A DNA stretch of 64,000 nt from Schistosoma haematobium (GCF_000699445.3 NC_067198.1:7040801-7104800); one strand, 5' to 3'; counted from the first letter of the stretch, positions 24,018-35,930 are shown. Numbers and translations: made by a program. The notes: generated by a model from the letters alone, not told the origin.

Positions 24018-24374
24018 TGTCCCCGACTCAGCTAACGCGATTAAGAAGTCTTGGTAAGGCATAGAAAGTTTATTCTACAGGCAACCAGCACATACCAGGT
24101 CAGGTCAATCAGGCACACAAATCAAGCGTATTTATACAAGTATTTATAACCGATATTGTCATGGTAAAATGTTTTTAAACACTAATCAATAAGTTCATCA
24201 ATCGACAGCCATTCAAATATTTAATCGATAAGTTCGTCAATTGACTGTTATTTAATAATTTACTCGATAAGTTCATCAATGACTGCCATTCAGATATTTA
24301 AACATTTATTCGATAAGTTAATCGATATGATAAAATTACAAAATATGGGTTTTGGGGATCTATCGTCCCCAACA
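24018..24374. mobile_element. Probable solo LTR, duplicated copy
   Basis: Counterpart of 12122-12478, same length. Confidence 0.5.
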
Positions 24375-24567
24375 GATATACAGAAAAAGTTGTGATCTGT
24401 GTATTATTCACCTGTTTCATGTCGTACATTCTCTTTAACTTGGTTTTGTAACGAGTATAAGTTATTTCTTAAAATATTAGACAGTCAAAGCCAAATATTC
24501 TGGCACAATTATTACACATTATTGACAATATACAAAAGTGTTTGAGGATCCTTAAGAAAAATATGAT

Positions 24568-25274
24568 CAGATGTGAAAGCGCGGATCGGTAAAGCAAGAG
24601 CAGCATATTTACAACTGAAGAACATTTGGAACTCAAAGCAACTGTCAACCAACACCAAGGTCAGGATTTTCAATACAAATGTCGAGACAGTTCTCTTGTA
24701 TGTGGCGGAAACCTGGAGAACTACGAAAGCCATCATCCAGAAAATACAGGTGTTTATTAACAGTTGTCTACTTAAAATACATCATATCCGTTGGCCGGAC
24801 ACTATTAGCAACAACGTACTGTGGGAGAGAACAAACCAGATCCCAGCGGAGGAAGAAATCAGGAAGAAGCGCTGGAAGTGGATAGGACGCACATTGAGGA
24901 AGGCACCGAACTGCGTCACAAGACAAGCCCTCACATGGAATCCTGAAGGTCAAAGGAGAAGAGGAAGACCAAAGAACACATTACGCCGAGAAATGGAAAT
25001 AGACATGAGAAAAACTGTAGTGGCTGTGCTTCGATAACTAATCACCCTCCAACCGTTATCGTATAATCTTCAACGATGTTTGAAATCAGAAGGCAAAAAG
25101 AAGCAGCTACTACAGATTACGCCGGGAAACGGAAATAAACATGAGAAAAATGAACAAGAATTGGATGGAATTAGAAAAGAAGGCCCAGCAGAGAGTGGGT
25201 TGAAGAATGCTGGTCAGCGGCCTATGCTCCATTGGGAGTAACAGGCGTAAGTATGTAAGTAAGTAAGTAAGTAA
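24568..25274 (+). mobile_element. RTE non-LTR fragment, duplicated copy
   Basis: Counterpart of 12672-13378, containing the 154-codon frame 24573-25037 and the GTAA tail. Confidence 0.85.
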
Positions 25275-25862
25275 CTCGACTTCAATTATTACACTACGTA
25301 ATCACTATAACCAACATTCTAATTCTAACTTGATTGACACTTTTTTTGAAATGTTATGTAGAGATATCAAGACTGGTTACTTGTATGTTTATGTGTGTAT
25401 GTGAATGAATTGACTCTTCCGATAGATCTCTAATCAATAATCAAATGTTGCAAGTTACAATACTGATGAAATTTTTTTCAATGAAAAATATTTCTTGATT
25501 TAGAAGTTAATATTTCTACATACGTGGTTGCAACAAAATATCAAATGGTTATAGCAGTATAAAGCTAGTTATGAAATAAATACTTCTGTATGGAGACTGG
25601 ATCAAGACCGAAAAAGTTTGTAAAGAGCTGTCAGTATGTATCTTTAAAGAATATAACGATACAATGAAACAACTATCCAGTGCTCACCAATTTCTGATAG
25701 TCTTCTAGTTTATTTCAGTCCATGATAGAAGCTATGGGGAAACGTAGCGGCTCCCAAAAGCTTTGTGATAACAATCTCTATTCGGATTCCTGAAGGGGAG
25801 TCTCAGACCCCTAAATATTTTAAGTTTGCTTTTCTGACAAGTATCAAATAACAATAATCCTA

Positions 25863-26466
25863 GGTCCAATGTTTCTTGTCGGTATTAGGAACTCAAGTGC
25901 TAACGAAACTATCTCAGAGAAAGATGGACATATTATACGTTCTCAATCCAGGAGATTGGACCGATGGACAGAACACGTGTTACGTGTTCCCAACCATGGA
26001 CTGCCCCACCGAGCGATGCTTTATGGAGTAAGAGTAGGTTGGGAGAAAGCTAGGGGCGGTCAGAACAAAACATGGATCAAATCCATGAAGTCACTGACAA
26101 GTGGACTGAGTCATGTTGATATGTGTAGCATAGCTGGTGGGGATCCGCGAGATGATAGCAACCGATGGTTAGAAACCTTTAATGACATGTCTCAAAATCA
26201 TTTGCAATGGCGCAGGTGCACCCACTCTTTATGTTCTCCCAAGTTCTAATCTCCTGAATTTTCCTTGTCTCTTTTTTCTCTTTCCAAATTTGTTTCACTG
26301 GATTATACTCCTTGAATAACATCTTCAAACTCTTTCTGATTACTGCTTATACTCTTACTACCTCTACCACTACGGGATTCGAATCCACAACTCCATCTCT
26401 GTATGGCAACTCAAACTGATGTACGTACGTACGAAGTTCTACGTTGTTACTGACTGACTGACTTTG
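25863..26466 (+). mobile_element. C-terminal and 3' fragment of a non-LTR retrotransposon
   Basis: The frame 25869-26249 contains RLDRWTEHVLRVPNHGLPHR, GGQNKTWIKSMKSL, GDPRDDSNRWLETF and QWRRCTHSL, matching the C-terminal region of an abundant schistosome endonuclease/RT element. It is followed by a pyrimidine-rich 3' UTR and a TGAC-repeat tail at about 26445-26462. 5'-truncated; the first methionine is incidental. The same family gives 1725-2105 (3' end) and probably 60595-61067 (5' end). Confidence 0.7.
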
Positions 26467-26856
26467 CATTTCAAAATGGTGCATGTAATTTTGAGTCACT
26501 TATAGTAGCGGCTAAATTGCAACCTAATTGATAGTATTCTCTGAGCAATGAGGACTGAACAAAAATGATATTGTTCACCTAGTAATCAATGCCCAATCAA
26601 TTGTATTTGCACAATACCTATATAAACATATTTCATGCTAAGCAGGGATAATAACGTTTGCAGAAAGCGACCAGTTCATTGTGTTCCATCGGAATTAGAT
26701 TAATATTATTCCCCGATTCCAACTAATCTTGATGTAGGAAGTAAGATGTTCAGTTTTACTGTGGTATTAATAATCTATTATTATTACTTTGTTTATTTAT
26801 TCATAATTATTAATTAGCTATCATTGCATTTGATTATTCTTTTTTATTGGTTGTAT
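26467..26856. other. Unclassified AT-rich DNA
   Basis: Nothing recognised. Confidence 0.45.
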
Positions 26857-27128
26857 AGATCTTCCAGTAGACTTTTAGGACTACAATTGATCAGTCTCTT
26901 ACTGGCATATATGCATCCTGTGAGGATTGCCTCGATATGGCTTTAAGTCACCAGCATTATAAGAAGAGATGTACGGTGGCTAGCAGTGGAATCTAGGACT
27001 CGCGTTAAGTTCTATTGTGGATTCATTAGCTGTATAACAAAGTTGGTGTTCACTGAGAGATTCGAACCCACCGCCGTTCACTTCAGACGCCATCGCGTTA
27101 TCCTTTAGTGGCCATGGAATACCTGAAT
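26857..27128 (-). mobile_element. SINE family B (Sm-alpha-like), ribozyme decayed
   Basis: On the minus strand: a tRNA-like head with a box-B match (GGTTCGAATCTC), then the hammerhead region (26991-27035), then the 3' part with ATTGATCAGTCTC... read in reverse as TGATCAATTG. The ribozyme core has lost essential bases (CTAATGA for CTGANGA and TTAA for GAAA), so it should not self-cleave. Near full length. Confidence 0.75.
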
Positions 27129-27423
27129 CCAATTCGATCGTGTGATTATCGTGATCGACATATACCTATTGTCAATCCTTATACATAAATATCAACTCGC
27201 GTTAGTGAATACCGGAATTCATTTAGTTAAACACGAGAATGAGTTTCGATTACATGTATTGCATACAATCGATGGTACAGACAAACGAAGCGAAGAGAAG
27301 AGAGTGAATCAAAATGGATTGGAGAAGGCATGAGAGCATACTCAATCTACCCAAGCGTGAATCGATATTTATATTCAGACAAAAATAAGTTACAGACATG
27401 TTATGGCTAGGGTAAGCAATACA

Positions 27424-27711
27424 CACTTACTTACGTACTTACTTGCCTTGCCTTGCCTTGCCTTGCCTTGCCTTGCCTTGCCTTGCCTTGCGCTTGCCTT
27501 GCTTGCTTGCGCCTTGCACTTGCGCTTGCGCTTGCCTTGCGCGCTCGCTTGCACTTGCGCGCGCCTTGCGCTTGCGCGCGCGCGCGCGCGCTTGCCTTGC
27601 TTACTTGCTTGCGCCTTGCCGCCTTGCTTTGCTTGCTTGCTTGCCTTTTTGCCTTGCTTGCTTGCTTGCTTGCGCTTGCCTTGCTTGCCTTGCTTGCTTA
27701 CTTGCGCTTGC

Positions 27712-27757
<46 letters not shown>

Positions 27758-27913
27758 CTTGCCTTGCTTGCTTGCCTTGCTTGCCTTGCCTTGCCTTGCC
27801 TTGCTGCCGCCTTGCCGCGCGCTTGCGCCTTGCTTGCCTTGCCTTGCCTTGCCTTGCTTGCCTTGCTTGCGCCGCCGCACTTGCTTCCTTGCTTGCTTGC
27901 CTTGCCCGCCTTG

Positions 27914-27960
<47 letters not shown>

Positions 27961-27983
27961 GCTTACTACCCTTACTTGCCTTG

Positions 27984-28073
<90 letters not shown>
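27424..28073. repeat. Complex CTTG/CCTTG/CTTA microsatellite fused to an RTE tail
   Basis: From 27910 to 28073 the tract is a mostly pure CTTA repeat, the expected GTAA tail of the minus-strand RTE element. Between 27440 and 27910 it changes to CTTG, CCTTG and CGCTTG units with GCGCGC runs, extremely GC-rich compared with its surroundings, and at the far left returns briefly to CTTA. The long plus-strand frames through it ([14 protein letters not shown]) are repeat artefacts, not genes. Confidence 0.95.
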
Positions 28074-28615
28074 CTACACCTGTTACTCCCAATTGAGGAT
28101 AGGCCGCTGACCAGGGTTCTCCAACCTACTCTCTCCTGGGCCTTGTTTTGTAATTCCATCGAATTCTGGTTCATTTTTCTCATGTCTATTTCGGTTTCTC
28201 GGCGTAATGTGTTCTTTGGTCTTCCTCTTCTCCTTTGACCTTCAGGATTCCATGTGAGGGCTTGTCTTGTGACGCAGTTCGGTGCCTTCCTCAATGTGCG
28301 TCCTATCCACTTCCAGCGCTTCTTCCTGATTTCTTCCTCCGCTGGGATCTGGTTTGTTCTCTCCCACAGTACGTTGTTGCTAATAGTGTCCGGCCAACGG
28401 ATATGATGTATTTTAAGTAGACAACTGTTAATAAACACCTGTATTTTCTGGATGATGGCTTTCGTAGTTCTCCAGGTTTCCGCCACATACAAGAGAACTG
28501 TCTCGACATTTGTATTGAAAATCCTGACCTTGGTGTTGGTTGACAGTTGCTTTGAGTTCCAAATGTTCTTCAGTTGTAAATATGCTGCTCTTGCTTTACC
28601 GATCCGCGCTTTCAC
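28070..28615 (-). pseudogene. RTE C-terminal domain
   Basis: A 181-codon frame from [14 protein letters not shown] to the element end. It represents the intact-length C-terminus ([18 protein letters not shown], then [13 protein letters not shown]), which the plus-strand copies lose through their insertion. It is separated from the RT palm by the TGA at about 28627. Confidence 0.8.
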
Positions 28616-28627
28616 ATCTGCATCAAA

Positions 28628-29029
28628 TCAACCTTGTTCATGAATGATGTTGCCCAGATACGTAAAGGTTTTTACATCTTCCAAATCTTCTCCGTGAATT
28701 GTGATTGGATTGGTGCATGCAGTGTTGTATCGGAGAATCCTGCTTTTCCCTTTGTGTATATTGAGACCTACTGCTGCTGAGGCTGCTGCCACACTGTTCG
28801 TCTTCTCCTGCATCTGTTGTTGCGTTTGGGATAGAAGGGCCAGATCATCTGCGAAGTCTAGATCGTCCAACTGCATCTTAGATGTCCATTGTATCCCACG
28901 CTTCCCTTTAGACGTTGACGTCTTCATGATCCAGTTGATCACCAGGAGAAAGAGAAAGGGTGAGAGTAAGCAACCTTGCCTAACACCGGTCTTCACTTCG
29001 AACGACTTTGTCAACTGTCCTCCATGCAC
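28628..29029 (-). pseudogene. RTE reverse transcriptase, palm motifs B and C
   Basis: A 133-codon frame: GVRQGCLLSPFLF at residues 15-27 (motif B), FADDLALL at 59-66 (motif C, both catalytic aspartates kept), then VGLNIHKGKSRIL and TYLGNIIHEQG. It is bounded by stops on both sides: TAG at 29057-29059 and the TGA shared with the 6.5-kb copy. Confidence 0.85.
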
Positions 29030-29059
29030 GATTTCGCAGTGTAATCCATCATATGAACT

Positions 29060-29347
29060 CTATATGATATTGACTATCTTCTGAGGCACGCCGTAGTGTC
29101 GAAGAAGTTCCCATAGTGTTGTTCTGTCCACGCTATCAAATGCCTTTTCGTAGTCAATGAAGTTGATGTAGAGTGATGAATTCCATTCAATTGATTGTTC
29201 CACAATGATTCGTAGAGTTGCGATTTGGTCTGTACACGATCTATCCCTACGGAATCCTGCCTGTTGGTCTCGAAGCTGAGCGTCTACGGGGCCCTGTTGA
29301 AGACTTTTCCCGGTATTGAGAGAAGAGTGATGCCCCGTAGTTATCAC
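29060..29347 (-). pseudogene. RTE reverse transcriptase, motif A region
   Basis: QQAGFRRDRSCTDQIATLR and then FIDYEKAFDSVD at residues 63-74 (motif A, catalytic Asp present). The frame joins the upstream part only through a small deletion and frameshift near 29295, where the segment linking the KVFN and DAQLRDQQ regions is lost. Confidence 0.8.
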
Positions 29348-30080
29348 ACTTGCTGAGATCGCCTTTCTTCGGTATTTTGATCAGGAGTCCTTCTTTCCAG
29401 TCTTTTGGTACTTGGTCCTCATCCAAAATCTTATTGAAGAAAATGTGGAGTATCCTTGCAGTTGTCACTAAGTCTGCTTTTAGTGCCTCTGCTGGAATGT
29501 TGTCCGATCCTGCTGCTTTGCCACTCTTGATTTGTCTGATGGCCATGCTGATTTCTTCAATTGTTGGTGAGCCAACATTGATTGGGAGGTCCGTGGGTGC
29601 TGCTTCGATGTTGGGTGGGTTCAGTGGAACTGGTCGATTCAAGAGTTCTTTGAAGTGTTCTACCCACCTGTTTTGTTGCTCTTCAATGTTGGTGATTACC
29701 TTGCCTTCCTTGCTTTTCACTGGTCGTTCTGGTTTGCGGCGATTTCCAGAGAGTTTCTTTGTCGTGTCATACAGTTGTCTCATGTTTCCTTCACTTGCAG
29801 CCTTTTCCGCCGTCGTTGCTAAATCTTCCACATATTTACGTTTGTCGGTTCTGATGCTCCTCTTCACTTGTTTGTTTACTTCTGTGTATTCAGCTTGTGC
29901 CTTGGCTTTTTCTGCTCTTGTTCGACTGGTATTGATTGCTGCCTTCTTGTTCCTCCTTTCTTGAATCTTATTCAGTGTATCAACAGTGATCCATCCCTTG
30001 TGATGGTGCTTCTTGTGACCCAGGACCTCATGACATGTTGAAGCGATTGCCTCTTTTATCCCCTTCCAGTTGCTCTCCAC
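29290..30080 (-). pseudogene. RTE endonuclease-RT linker and RT N-terminal part
   Basis: Contains WITVDTLNKIQERRNKKAA, the basic segment RSIRTDKRKYVEDLA, then IRQIKSGKAAGSDNIPAEAL and IPKKGDLSKCDNY, the RT fingers region. It loses frame after DNYGASLF because of the small deletion. No function expected. Confidence 0.8.
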
Positions 30081-30347
30081 AGTAGTTCCTTCTCCAATGA
30101 GTAGATCATGAAAGGCCTGGAACTCGTTGCTGAGGACTATCGTGAATTTGTTGAGTTTGTCAGTATCCCGAAGAAAGGCCGTATTGAACTTTTGTTATAT
30201 TGTCCGCCCCGTTGTCCAGTGCTTCTTGAGTTTCAATTTCATCTTGGCGACCAGCAAGTGATGATCTGATGCTATATCAGCTCCTCTCTTGGTTCTCACG
30301 TCCTCTCTAGTCCTCCTGAACGTTTTGTTGATGCAAATATGGTCGTT

Positions 30348-30890
30348 TTATTTTTGTGTGGTGTGATCCGGTGAAGTCCATGTGGTTTTGTGTATGCGTT
30401 TATGTGAGAATATGGTGCCGCCTATGACCAGCTTATTGAAGGCACATAGATTTGCAAATCTCTCACTATTTTCGTTCCTTTCTCCCAGTCCGTGTCGTCC
30501 CATGATGTCTTCATATCCAGTGTTGTCCGTTCCAACCTTGACATTGAAATCTCTCATCAGAATGTTCAGGTCCTTTGTTGCGCACTTCTCGATGATTGAC
30601 TGCAGCCTATTGTATAATTGATCTTTAGCGTCTTCATTGTAGTCGTTGGTGGGCGCATAGCATTGGATGATGTTCATTGAAATACCCTCTTTCTTTGTTT
30701 TGAACGAGGCTTTGATGATCCTTGGTCCATGAGATTCCCATCCTATAAGCGCATTTTGCGCTTGTTTGGACAGCATCAATGCAACTCCTTGTGTATGTGG
30801 TGGATTTTCTTCTTCATCGCCGGAGTATAACAGGAGCTCTCCTGTAGTTAGTCGTTGTTGTCCAACTTGTGTATACACACACATGATCAT
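30348..30890 (-). pseudogene. RTE apurinic-type endonuclease, C-terminal two thirds
   Basis: Recognisable segments: GVALMLSKQAQNALIGW (35-51), IQCYAPTNDYNEDAKDQL (75-92), LMRDFNVKVG (111-120, where the usual GDFN is RDFN), and WTSPDHTT before a TAA. The N-terminal catalytic region is missing because the element is 5'-truncated. Confidence 0.8.
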
Positions 30891-31029
30891 ATAAAAACAG
30901 TCAGGATTAATAAGAGAGTACGTGACAAGGTCAAAATGTGGCTTGAGAAGAATGAATGGATTGGTCTGTCTAGAAGGCAGAATAATGTGTATGGGTTTGA
31001 CATAGTGCCATCCACTACAATCTACTTAT

Positions 31030-31122
31030 CCTAAAGTGAACATCAACTTTGGGATGCAGGTAAATCCACCTGATGAGTCCTAAATTGGATTTTACTGCTA
31101 GCCACCATCCATCTCTATCCAA
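31030..31122 (+). mobile_element. SINE family B fragment with deleted ribozyme
   Basis: GGATGCAGGTAAATCCACCTGATGAGTCC joins directly to TGGATTTTACTGCTAGCCACC. The CTGATGAG core half is kept, but the second strand of stem II, GAAA, stem III and the cleavage site are deleted. Confidence 0.6.
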
Positions 31123-31239
31123 TTATTCCGTTCTTCATGAAATGAGTGAGACAGTTATCCATTTCACGTAATGGATTAGGGTTGCGCAATATTTTGAATT
31201 CATTAGAACTAGACATTAACACTATCGGATACCAGCAGT

Positions 31240-31415
31240 AGTCTAAGGGCTAACCGTTCGCGAGCGAGACCAGAAGTCCAGAGCTCGGCCCATGGATATG
31301 GGTTCGCGGATGCACACCTCTGAGAAGTCCCGTACTGGGATCAGACAGCCGTCTAATTCTTCCAGGTTTCCTATGATGGTCTAGTTAACGTGAGTCTGTG
31401 ATTTAAAGCTGTGAA
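31240..31415 (+). mobile_element. SINE family A, diverged
   Basis: A tRNA-like head (CAGTAGTCTAAGGGCTAACC, then a poorly kept box B), followed by CTGAGAAGTCCC, and the family end CCAGGTTTCCTATGATGGTCTAG. The ribozyme equivalent has CAGA in place of GAAA. Confidence 0.6.
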
Positions 31416-32624
31416 ATAGGATAATTGTCCCTCGTCTACAAATCATTATGTAGCTTTTTTCATTAACCGTTAGATCACTATGTAGCTTTTCTTCTATATT
31501 TGATATTTACAGACAATCTATTCAGTCTCCAAATATTCTTCAGTTCGACAAATATCTTCCATTTGTAACTTATTTAGTTATTTAAATAATACATTTTTGA
31601 TACTTGAAAACCTTACCTTTTACTTGATGCAATATTCTATTTTTCATGGACTTTAGTGAATAATATCATCGATGAAGGAAAATTCTCTTCTCTGAATTAT
31701 TTTTCTCTCTTTCTCAATGACTCAAGGGATTTCTTTCGTTATTTGAAACTATTAATTAATGGACTGTTAGTTAGTGAAGAGCTAATTGTTTCTTCTAAAT
31801 GCTTTTCTTTGAAAAAACGAAGAAGGTCCTTTTACATCTACACAAAATTACGTCTAGAGATTAGATTTTGTCTGTTGTGACGTTTTCTATCTCGACACGT
31901 TTCAAGAAATACCTAAGCTACATAAAAGACCTAATAATCCTGTAGAACTGTGAAATCTACAAATCAAATTGGCAATAGCGATACAAGCCACTTTCAATAA
32001 CCACCGAGTTGATATTAAAGATGATGAAATAATTCAGAAAGTTTTTCCCAGTTATAAAGAAAGGTGAGTAGCTGATGCGTTTCATAAAACGCTAAATCCC
32101 TGTGTTCATCTAGCTTAAACCGTTTATTCAAGTAAACAAATTTAATTCTATTGATTTATTACAACATTAACACACACACACATAAGTTTCGACTGTAAAC
32201 TTTCATATTGTATATTCCACGATGATGTTACTTTCACACAGGATCATCTTAACCGAAAATAACATGATATTGACATAATTAGACTCATTTTGATATGTAT
32301 TTGATTGAACTAAATATTTAAACTTGTGCTTATTTGATTCGGTTATCTGTTCGCTCTCTTAATAAACCTAAACTAAGTTGTGTAACATCAGGAATGTTAA
32401 TTTTCTATACATCAGGATATTATAAATCCTTATCATTGATAATCAACTCAGTGTTCAATTTATGTAAAGTTATGAAGTCAGTCAAATCTTGGTAATATTA
32501 CTTACAACTTGTTTAAGTTTGCAAGGAAAATCAATTGTGTCAAAAAATTTTCCGAAATTTTCATCATTTCAATTCCGTTAATCAGAAGGGGGTTTGGTGG
32601 AAATTTTTTAGTAAGTTAATAGTT
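31416..32624. other. Unclassified AT-rich DNA
   Basis: No gene supported. An open stretch ending at 32063 with a GTGAGT donor-like motif was considered and not accepted. Confidence 0.4.
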
Positions 32625-32830
32625 GAATTCATGAGTCAGTTAAAGCTAAGCCACTATGGAAAATCTGGAAGCACTGGATGACCGTTTCGTCCAAGTATGG
32701 GACTCCTAATCAGTGCACCCGCTCGCGGGATTCGAACCCAGGACCTATAAGTCTCTCGTGCGGATGCTCGACCTCTAGACCACCGAGCCGGATGGCATTC
32801 AACGGTGATATTGTCTAACTTCCATTTTTT
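32625..32830 (-). mobile_element. SINE family A with partial hammerhead
   Basis: A good tRNA-like head on the minus strand (GGTGGTCTAGAGGTCGAGC, then box B GGTTCGAATCCCG) and a hammerhead region at 32671-32716. Stem I (GCACTG/CAGTGC), stem II and GAAA are intact, but the first core strand reads ATTAGGA instead of CTGAGGA, so cleavage is unlikely. Confidence 0.75.
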
Positions 32831-33214
32831 TTATTCTTGCAAAAAGCAACACTAACTTTTCTAATTTTAGCAATTATTGTATTCATCTCATCATTTTCGT
32901 TGTTTTATATTAGGGTAAACTTTGATGATATAATTTATGCAAATTTCTAACATTTATTGACCTCCGTGTGATTTTCGATGTTCCAGGTTTAAAACTGACA
33001 TTTACTTGCTCCATGCATATGTACACATACATATACAAAAATATGAAACGGTTATATTCACTAAATATATAAATAACGTAATAATTAAACATAACATGAA
33101 AGTCAAATAGGTAAACAGATTTCTGTTATTCATCCCCAACCCCACTAGATCAGAATAAACGATTATAAACAAATGGAATGTTAGACCATACTTTTGAGGT
33201 AAGTCAGCTGGCAA

Positions 33215-33266
<52 letters not shown>

Positions 33267-35756
33267 GTTGGGTTATAGTTAGTGCGCGTGAGAGAAAGAG
33301 AGGAAAGCTGCAAACTTAAATAAATCACCATTTATCTAGTGCATTTTGTATAAACAGTTAGAAAACAAATGAAAGTATTAGATAGGCAGTTAAGTTAGAT
33401 TTTATGGAGGAAATAAGTTCATGATCCAGATTAATAGCATAAAGTATAGTTAACGATAATGTAGAGATTATAGGCATCAATGCTTGAGCTCTACTGATGA
33501 CCGCTTCTAGCTGGAACTCCTAGAATCAACTATCGTAATCAGGCTCGGGATTGTTATTTCCATTGTTTTGTCTGACGGTTGACAAAATAGTGCTTACTGT
33601 CGTTTGTTTTATGAATAATGTAATAGAAGGTGCCTTTACCACCTTGGCATTTATAGAAAGACTCCCAGGACAAACTCACTTATGTAAATGTTTTACCGCT
33701 GGTATTGTATTATATGGTAACTGAAAATCGAGGTGCGCTGGACACCCGTTCCGTCTTTATATGTGACGTATTAGCAATAAGTGTCCAGAACCTCACCAGC
33801 GATCGGACACATAAACTTCAGGTCGGGCAACAAGTGCTTAATATTTAGACAACTGACTTAGGAGCTCTTGGTTCATATATCTGACTCCAGTCAATTCTTG
33901 ATTATGCGCAACCGTTTTCCAACTCCCTTATTCATAGTTTCTCACAAGCGCTTTCAGAATTACCTTTCGAAATTAATCATTAGAGAACAAATGATAGTGG
34001 CCAATAATCTTAACGTAATTTGGAGTTATTTGTTTACTCTTGTACATAATCGCGTTTTTGCTAATTTTAATATTAAGCAAAAAAAATGAAATCAAATAAT
34101 AATTATTTACAAGATTGCATGTATCATTTGAATGTGCGAGTGTGTGTGTGTCGGCAATCAAACCAAAATGAATAGGAGAGAATAGTTCGTCAATTTTAAT
34201 TTTCAAGATGAATGATCCATTATCACTTTTTCTGTTATTCTATATTCAAATTCATCTTCAGTGTTAAATGTTTGATCCTAAAAAATATAAAATATAACAC
34301 AATGGAGGAAAATAAAAACAAATTGAAATCAATATTCTTTGGAGTAATTTTTAAAACGAAAATATGATAAAAGACCATTATCCATTAGTTCGCCCATAGA
34401 TCTGGATATCGCCGTAGTGCATATGTCCACTTAAAATATTGTCAGTGCTTATCGTGTTCAGAAATACTTTAGATTGACCGAAATTGTCGAACAAATAATT
34501 TCAATGATAGGAAACAGAAAGAAAGGTTAAATGGAATTTCGCTGCAATAAACAACAATGAATTAAGATTTTCTGATCGATGGTGAGTGAAATTTGTGTTG
34601 TTAAAGTGAATAACAAATCAGATATTGATGAATGAATGAAATGCGATGACACAACATAACCGAGTAATCGCTGCTCATGAGACAGAATTATTGATGTGAA
34701 CCCTCAAGTGGAAAGGTATCAAAAGACAAAATGACTGTCCAACAAAAAAAATACTTTTTTGTGCCAAGGTAACGTGCTTACAACAAACAATATATTAAAC
34801 ATACTTGTAATTACGACAACTATAGATCATTCATTCTCTAATAAAACTAGTGACTGATTATCAGGCTTAATTGTTTTACTGTCATATCACCTCTTCCTAA
34901 GAAACGATGTCAGATATTTCTGTGGCAACATAGGTGAGACGGTGATACTTTCAACTTGATCCACATATCGTTCAGTTTTGTTGGAAATCGTGTTTTTCCC
35001 TCATCAACAGGTTGAAAGACAATTCTCCATCATTTACTAATTCACAAGAGATTGCATATTTGTGCCTTCACTTCCATTCATCTCTTCAGGCTGAACAATT
35101 TGTCACATGAATTGATTCGTGGCGATATGAACAGACAAGTCTTTTTTGTTCTGTAGATGAGAATGTGCTTAATTCCTATGAGCTTGTCGGAGTAGGACTG
35201 ATTAACTGAACAAATTGTAAATTCGACTGAATGTTCAGATTCCACAAAAAAACATTTCGGGAGTGAAACTGAGGAATTTTCTTGAAATTCTGACTACAGT
35301 GCCCTGGCTAAATTTAAATTAACAATGACTTCAAGGCTCTCCATCGATTTCGTTGTGTAGTTCCTTACAAACGCTGTGTCGTTGCTGAATGAACTAAGAT
35401 TTTTTAAAATCTGTAACCCATTCTTTCTGAATTGCATTTGATTTTGTAATATTTACTTGTATACAGTGTTCAGATTTCGATTCATTTAGAAATATATTGA
35501 TTAGTTCTACTCGTAGTTGTATTAATTGAATACATAATGATTTCTACTTATCATATGTAGTCAGAATTCTAAAAATCGACTTTTATCCTCGTTATCACTG
35601 TTATAGGGGTCGCTAGTATGACTTACAATGAAAAGACGTTTAGGGGTTGTTAAGTTCTTAAATATTATCCCGTCACGTTAAAGTCAGTGTTTACTAATCA
35701 GCTCACTTGTAAGATTAGGTAATCAGTGAATTATTAGCTTATTGATGTCTGCTACA
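32831..35756. other. Unclassified AT-rich DNA with a TA microsatellite
   Basis: No gene supported. TA repeat at 33215-33264. Confidence 0.45.
33215..33264. repeat. TA dinucleotide microsatellite
   Basis: 50 bp of TA repeat with one ATAAATA interruption. Confidence 0.9.
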
Positions 35757-35930
35757 GGATAGATTGGATGTGGCTGGGATCGGAATCTAAGATATACGTT
35801 TCTTCTAATTTGAGACTCATCAGAAGGATGTACCTGCATCCAAAAGTTGGTGTTCACTCCGCAACTCGAAACCAGTATCATTCGTTTCAGACACCATTAC
35901 GTTATTCACTTAGGTACTGAGTTCAAATTG
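35757..35930 (-). mobile_element. SINE family B, both hammerhead core strands kept
   Basis: Minus strand: tRNA-like head, TGTTCACTCCGC-side box B diverged, then the hammerhead at 35785-35829 with CTGATGA and GAAA both intact. Stem I (ATCCTT with TTAGAT) and stem II (GTCT with AGAA) are eroded. A matching 3'-tail piece (CGGGAAGATTCAAACAACC) lies nearby on the plus strand at about 35985. Confidence 0.65.

Larger units (their letters stand above)
19918..25762 (+). repeat. Segmental duplication, copy 2
   Basis: Counterpart of 8001-13868. It starts inside the gag-downstream region of the LTR element, so this copy lacks the 3' LTR and the end of the downstream frame. It contains the gag remnant, the 5' LTR, the RTE tail, the R3 repeat (about 22915-23125), the 5'-UTR-like remnant, the solo LTR and the RTE fragment. 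Confidence 0.97.
27910..30880 (-). mobile_element. RTE-type non-LTR retrotransposon, nearly full length, inactive
   Basis: Reading the minus strand: an incomplete apurinic-type endonuclease (from about 30880), linker, reverse transcriptase with motifs A, B and C, the C-terminal domain, a 3' end with GTAACAGG, and a GTAA-repeat tail. It is truncated inside the endonuclease and broken by several stops and a small deletion near 29295. It lacks the 136-bp insertion found in the three plus-strand copies, so it belongs to a different subfamily. Confidence 0.9.

Noticed and set aside
27440..27910. RNA editing (A-to-I) of the RTE transcript as the cause of CTTA to CTTG
   Set aside because: On the transcribed sense strand the change is UAAG to CAAG, which A-to-I editing would not produce.
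27403..28238. Long plus-strand open frames coding Leu/Ala/Cys repeats
   Set aside because: They run through a microsatellite in all three frames and have no non-repeat domain.
29350..29964. 204-codon plus-strand hydrophobic frame
   Set aside because: Antisense shadow of the RTE linker and RT region.
31954..32063. Possible exon ending at a GTGAGT donor
   Set aside because: No convincing acceptor in the same frame and no recognisable protein.
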